A stretch of DNA of 25,251 nt from JAVBRU01 sp031547595. GTDB lineage: Bacteria > Bacillota > Clostridia > Christensenellales > Aristaeellaceae. A program made the position numbers and the translations under genes. Positions 22,667-25,251 of the stretch are shown piece by piece. Location of the stretch: positions 1 to 25,251 of the forward strand of contig JAVBRU010000071.1 in the NCBI GenBank assembly GCA_031547595.1. The letters run 5' to 3'. Under the pieces are notes generated by a model. It was not told the DNA's origin. It saw only the letters and a list, made by a program, of their open reading frames with translations, and did not search any database. Each line of letters starts with the position of its first letter. Position 1 is the stretch's first letter.

Positions 22667-23230
22667 ATGCACTTTTTTCAAGCCGCTTTCTCCCATCTGC
22701 CCGTGCTGGAAACGCCGCGGCTGATCCTTCGTCCCATGCGCATGCAGGACGATAAGGATCTGTACGCCTACGCCAGTGATCCCGAGGTTAGCAAGTATGT
22801 GCTATGGGATGCGCATAAAAGCCTTATGCAGTCCCGCCAGTTTTTACGCGCTGCCCTGCGCCAATACCGCAAGGGCATGCCCGCCTCCTTTGCCATCGTG
22901 CTCAAATCCAGCGGGCGCATGATCGGCACCATCGGCTATATGTGGATCAATACCGATCACCGCAGCGCCGAGGTGGGCTACAGCCTGGCGCGGGAGCACT
23001 GGAATCAGGGCCTGATGACCGAAGCACTGCGCTGTGTGCTGCAGCACGGCTTTGACACCCTGCACCTCAACCGCATCGAGGCGCAGCATGATGTGGACAA
23101 CCCCGCATCCGGCCATGTGATGCAAAAAGTGGGCATGCGCTATGAGGGCACCCTCCGCCAGCGCCTAACCAACAAAGGCCGCCCCATCGATGTGGCACTG
23201 TATGCGATTCTAAGAGACGACGATATTTGA
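22667..23230 (+). CDS. RimJ/RimL-type GNAT acetyltransferase
   Basis: A 187-residue GNAT protein of the RimJ/RimL group, which acetylates protein N-termini or small amines using acetyl-CoA. The start LETPRLILRPMRMQD is typical of the group. The acetyl-CoA loop is in EHWNQGLMTEALR (about 105-117), and the end of the fold (NPASGHVMQKVGMRYEG) is complete. AAAGAGG precedes the ATG. The substrate cannot be told from the sequence. It lies 18 bases before the TSCPD gene in the plus-strand cluster. Confidence 0.9.
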   Translation: MHFFQAAFSHLPVLETPRLILRPMRMQDDKDLYAYASDPEVSKYVLWDAHKSLMQSRQFLRAALRQYRKGMPASFAIVLKSSGRMIGTIGYMWINTDHRSAEVGYSLAREHWNQGLMTEALRCVLQHGFDTLHLNRIEAQHDVDNPASGHVMQKVGMRYEGTLRQRLTNKGRPIDVALYAILRDDDI

Positions 23231-23248
23231 TATGCAGGAGGTTAAAAC

Positions 23249-23503
23249 ATGTTTACGTACAAGACAAAGGGCACCTGCTCCACGCAGATTGAGCTGGAAA
23301 TTGAAGACGGTATTATTACCGCCTGCCAGTTCACCAAGGGCTGCCGCGGCAACACCAACGGTATTGCTAAAATGGTGATAGGGCGCAGCGCCGACGAAAT
23401 CAAAACGCTGCTGCGCGGCGTGCCCTGCCAGGGCGATACATCGTGCCCTGATCAGTTGTCCCTCGCCATCGAAGCTTATCAAAAGCAACTGCAAAACGCA
23501 TAA
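23249..23503 (+). CDS. TSCPD-domain protein (TIGR03905 type)
   Basis: An 84-residue protein with the conserved TSCPD motif near its end (residues 71-75, DTSCPDQL) and further cysteines C10, C26, C32 and C66, so it probably binds a metal. TSCPD modules also occur at the end of some class II ribonucleotide reductases, but the stand-alone proteins, common in Clostridia, have no settled function. CAGGAGG precedes the ATG. It lies between the GNAT gene and the 39-residue membrane gene. Confidence 0.9.
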   Translation: MFTYKTKGTCSTQIELEIEDGIITACQFTKGCRGNTNGIAKMVIGRSADEIKTLLRGVPCQGDTSCPDQLSLAIEAYQKQLQNA

Positions 23504-23527
23504 ATTTACGAAAGGGATAAAAAAGCA

Positions 23528-23647
23528 ATGAGCAACAGCAAAAAAAAGACGGACAAGCGCACCATGTGGGTGCGCATCGTGTGCATCACGCTGGCATTCC
23601 TGATGATCTCCTCCTCGCTGCTGGCCATTTTCGGCGTGTTTGAGTGA
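23528..23647 (+). CDS. small membrane protein (39 aa), DUF4044-like
   Basis: A 39-residue frame after an AAAGGG site: a lysine-rich head (MSNSKKKTDKR) and one hydrophobic helix (IVCITLAFLMISSSLLAIFGV) ending in FE. Length, head and helix resemble DUF4044-type small membrane proteins of Firmicutes, which are not well understood. It is the last gene of the plus-strand cluster, 15 bases before the terminator. Confidence 0.6.
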   Translation: MSNSKKKTDKRTMWVRIVCITLAFLMISSSLLAIFGVFE

Positions 23648-23662
23648 GCTGATGCCGCATAT

Positions 23663-23699
23663 AAAAATCGCTTCTGCACAACTTGCAAAAGCGATTTTT
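23663..23699. terminator. shared terminator between convergent operons
   Basis: Outer arms AAAAATCGCTT/AAGCGATTTTT (23663-23673/23689-23699) with an inner TGCA/TGCA pairing form a stem with A and T tracts on either side, between two convergent gene clusters. It can work in both directions. Confidence 0.85.
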
Positions 23700-23707
23700 A
23701 TTTTGCT

Positions 23708-24472
23708 TTACCCGAATTTCTTCTCCAGTTCTTCATACTTCTCATGCGTGATGAGCGCATCATGCTGGATGCCCTCCAGCTGCACCACATACGTCCAGCG
23801 CCCATAAGGGGTGATGTTTCGGATGCGGTTGAGGTTGATAATATAGCTCTTGTGGCAGCGGAAAAAGAGTTCCGGATCGAGGCGCGCCTCGGTCTCGCTG
23901 AGGGTCTCCGGCATCACAAAGCGCCCGTCTTTTTCGGTGTAGATCACAGTGGCGCGGTCCTCGCGCTGCACCAGCAGGATATCGCGCATGTTCACAAAGG
24001 TGACGCCCTCGCGGTGGCGCAGCATCAGCCGCCCGCCGGTATTCTGGGGCTTGGCAGGGCGCGGCGCAGGCAGGCTCTCCGTTGTTGTAGCACGGCTGAG
24101 GCGCTCGCGTATCCGCTCCAAGGTGCCGGTCATGCGCTCCATTTTGAAGGGTTTCACCAGATAGTCGAAGGCATACACCTCGAAAGCCTCGCTCCTATAG
24201 GATTCGTGCGCGGTGGCGAATATCAATATGCTGGTGGGCGATTGATCCTGCATCAGGCGCGCGCACTCTATCCCCGTCATTTGCGGCATATCCACATCCA
24301 GAAACACCACCTGCGGGCGCAGGCTTTCAAACAGTTCCATCGCCTGCGCGCCGTCCACCGCCTCGCCGCATACGGTGTATCCCTCTGTTGCCTCCACCTT
24401 CTTGCGAAGGATCAGGCGCATGCCCATATCGTCATCCGCAATCAATACGCGGATGGCCTGCTGCTCACTCAT
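23708..24472 (-). CDS. LytTR-family response regulator
   Basis: A 254-residue response regulator of the LytR/AlgR class. The receiver domain (about 7-125) has the acidic pocket D13-D15, phosphorylation site D59 (VVFLDVDMP), T87 and K107 (VKPF). The linker from about 126 to 150 is proline-rich, and a LytTR DNA-binding domain follows (about 150-250, with FFRCHKSYIINLNRI). Members of this class act on surface, competence or quorum genes by binding direct repeats. No sensor kinase gene is in the window. Its start overlaps the upstream gene by ATGA, so it is made with the membrane-anchored protein and probably FloA. Confidence 0.94.
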   Translation of the reverse strand: MSEQQAIRVLIADDDMGMRLILRKKVEATEGYTVCGEAVDGAQAMELFESLRPQVVFLDVDMPQMTGIECARLMQDQSPTSILIFATAHESYRSEAFEVYAFDYLVKPFKMERMTGTLERIRERLSRATTTESLPAPRPAKPQNTGGRLMLRHREGVTFVNMRDILLVQREDRATVIYTEKDGRFVMPETLSETEARLDPELFFRCHKSYIINLNRIRNITPYGRWTYVVQLEGIQHDALITHEKYEELEKKFG

Positions 24473-24894
24473 AACCGTCCTCTCATTCTGCGCTGGCAGG
24501 GGCGGGTGAGAATCTCACTCATGATAATGCCCTGCACCAGCGGATGTACCGCTTGGGCTTCACCGTCCTGTGCTTCCTCTTCCGGCTCTTCATAAGCCCT
24601 GCCGAACAGGTACTCATGACAGTCGTCAAAGCCTTCGTCACTCAAGCGGTACGCGGGCGTTTCCAGCTTTGCAAAGCTTGTCACCATCAGCGGTTCACGG
24701 TGGAGCGATTCCACCTTCAAGGGCTCGGGGGTGAGCGTTGTTGACGCAGGAGCTTTTGACCGTATAGTGCCCGCAGTGAATGGTGGGATATCCTGCGGCC
24801 TTTTTTCGCGCTGGGGCGGCTGCTTTTTATTGAAATTGCCTATTACGCCCAAGACGGCAATGATGATTGCAATAATCGGGAAAATCCCTTCCAT
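24469..24894 (-). CDS. membrane-anchored unknown protein between floA and lytTR
   Basis: A 141-residue protein with one N-terminal membrane helix (residues 3-20, GIFPIIAIIIAVLGVIGN) followed by a basic, proline-rich stretch and a mostly acidic soluble part (EEPEEEAQDGE). The end is basic (RPCQRRMRGRL). AAAGGAGGG lies about 11 bases before the ATG. It sits 37 bases after floA and overlaps the regulator gene by 4 bases. The family is not recognised. Position suggests a partner of the FloA membrane scaffold or a membrane link for the regulator; both are inference. Confidence 0.72.
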   Translation of the reverse strand: MEGIFPIIAIIIAVLGVIGNFNKKQPPQREKRPQDIPPFTAGTIRSKAPASTTLTPEPLKVESLHREPLMVTSFAKLETPAYRLSDEGFDDCHEYLFGRAYEEPEEEAQDGEAQAVHPLVQGIIMSEILTRPCQRRMRGRL

Positions 24895-24931
24895 GCTTCA
24901 TCCGCCCTCCTTTCTCAAGGGTCAAACGTGC

Positions 24932-25251
24932 TTACTTTTTGCCCATGGGCTTGTCGCCCTCGGTGGGCGCTGAAATACCGGGTTTCGCGATGCTGCTGCG
25001 CATTTCGGTATCGGCAATCACATTTTGCATCTGATAATAATCCATCACGCCCAACTTTCCGGATCGCAGTGCTTCTGCCATGGCGAGGGGCACTTGTGCC
25101 TCGGCCTCCACCACTTTCGCGCGCATCTCCTGCACAGCGGCTTTCATGTCCTGCTCATGCGCCACAGCCATAGCACGGCGTTCTTCCGCCTTGGCCTGGG
25201 CGATGCGGCGGTCTGCCTCAGCCTGGTCCATCTGCAGCTGTGCGCCGATGT
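24932..25251 (-). CDS. floA: flotillin-like protein FloA, C-terminal part
   Basis: Only the last 106 residues are present; the gene runs off the right edge. The start of the visible part (IGAQLQMDQAEADRRIAQAK) and the long heptad-rich segment (AMAVAHEQDMKAAVQEMRAK) match the C-terminal coiled coil of FloA/YqfA-type SPFH proteins, as does VMDYYQMQNVIADTEMRSSI. FloA forms membrane microdomains that gather signalling and wall-related proteins. Downstream come the anchored unknown protein and the LytTR regulator on the same strand. Confidence 0.92.
   Translation of the reverse strand, partial: IGAQLQMDQAEADRRIAQAKAEERRAMAVAHEQDMKAAVQEMRAKVVEAEAQVPLAMAEALRSGKLGVMDYYQMQNVIADTEMRSSIAKPGISAPTEGDKPMGKK

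Overview
The window joins two kinds of DNA. Positions 1 to about 9,900 are visibly AT-richer and form the right-hand part of an integrative mobilizable element (IME). From about 9,941 to the right edge the DNA is GC-richer chromosome of an anaerobe-type Firmicute, probably a gut Clostridia lineage. The assignment rests on GuaA, FloA, a LytTR regulator, a TSCPD protein, Gram-positive ribosome binding sites and an SH3/MucBP-type surface protein. I cannot name the genus.

Element, cargo (185-4411, minus strand): a tightly overlapping operon runs from a small XRE regulator to a DUF3644/HEPN-motif protein, a 114-residue unknown protein, a Dam-type adenine methylase, a PD-(D/E)XK-type restriction enzyme and a 60-residue zinc-ribbon protein. 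It has its own promoter. It looks like a type II restriction-modification system with extra defence-like parts.

Element, core (4498-9900): the minus-strand order is excisionase-like protein, tyrosine integrase, MobC-like protein, RepA-like helicase, a hairpin-dense noncoding region (probable oriT) and a MobV relaxase. A divergent XRE repressor is read from the plus strand. Two good promoters face away from each other around a perfect palindrome, which looks like a lysogeny-type switch. The element ends at the 3' end of guaA. Its left end is not in the window.

Chromosome, 9,941-15,271 (minus strand): guaA; an AraC-domain/aminoglycoside-phosphotransferase-like fusion; a tandem-domain GNAT protein; and a second GuaA-like protein whose glutaminase domain has lost its catalytic Cys and His but whose ATP-pyrophosphatase loop is kept.

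Chromosome, 15,355-21,672 (minus strand): a secreted CHAP/peptidoglycan-binding protein, and a 1,772-residue surface protein with ten MucBP-like repeats (most in an exact 231-bp period), five SH3-like domains, one membrane helix and a long cytoplasmic tail.

Chromosome, 21,847-23,647 (plus strand): a likely operon of NUDIX hydrolase, 45-residue membrane peptide, GNAT acetyltransferase, TSCPD protein and 39-residue membrane peptide, ending at a terminator shared with the facing operon. That operon (25,251-23,708, minus strand) encodes FloA (partial), a membrane-anchored unknown protein and a LytTR response regulator.
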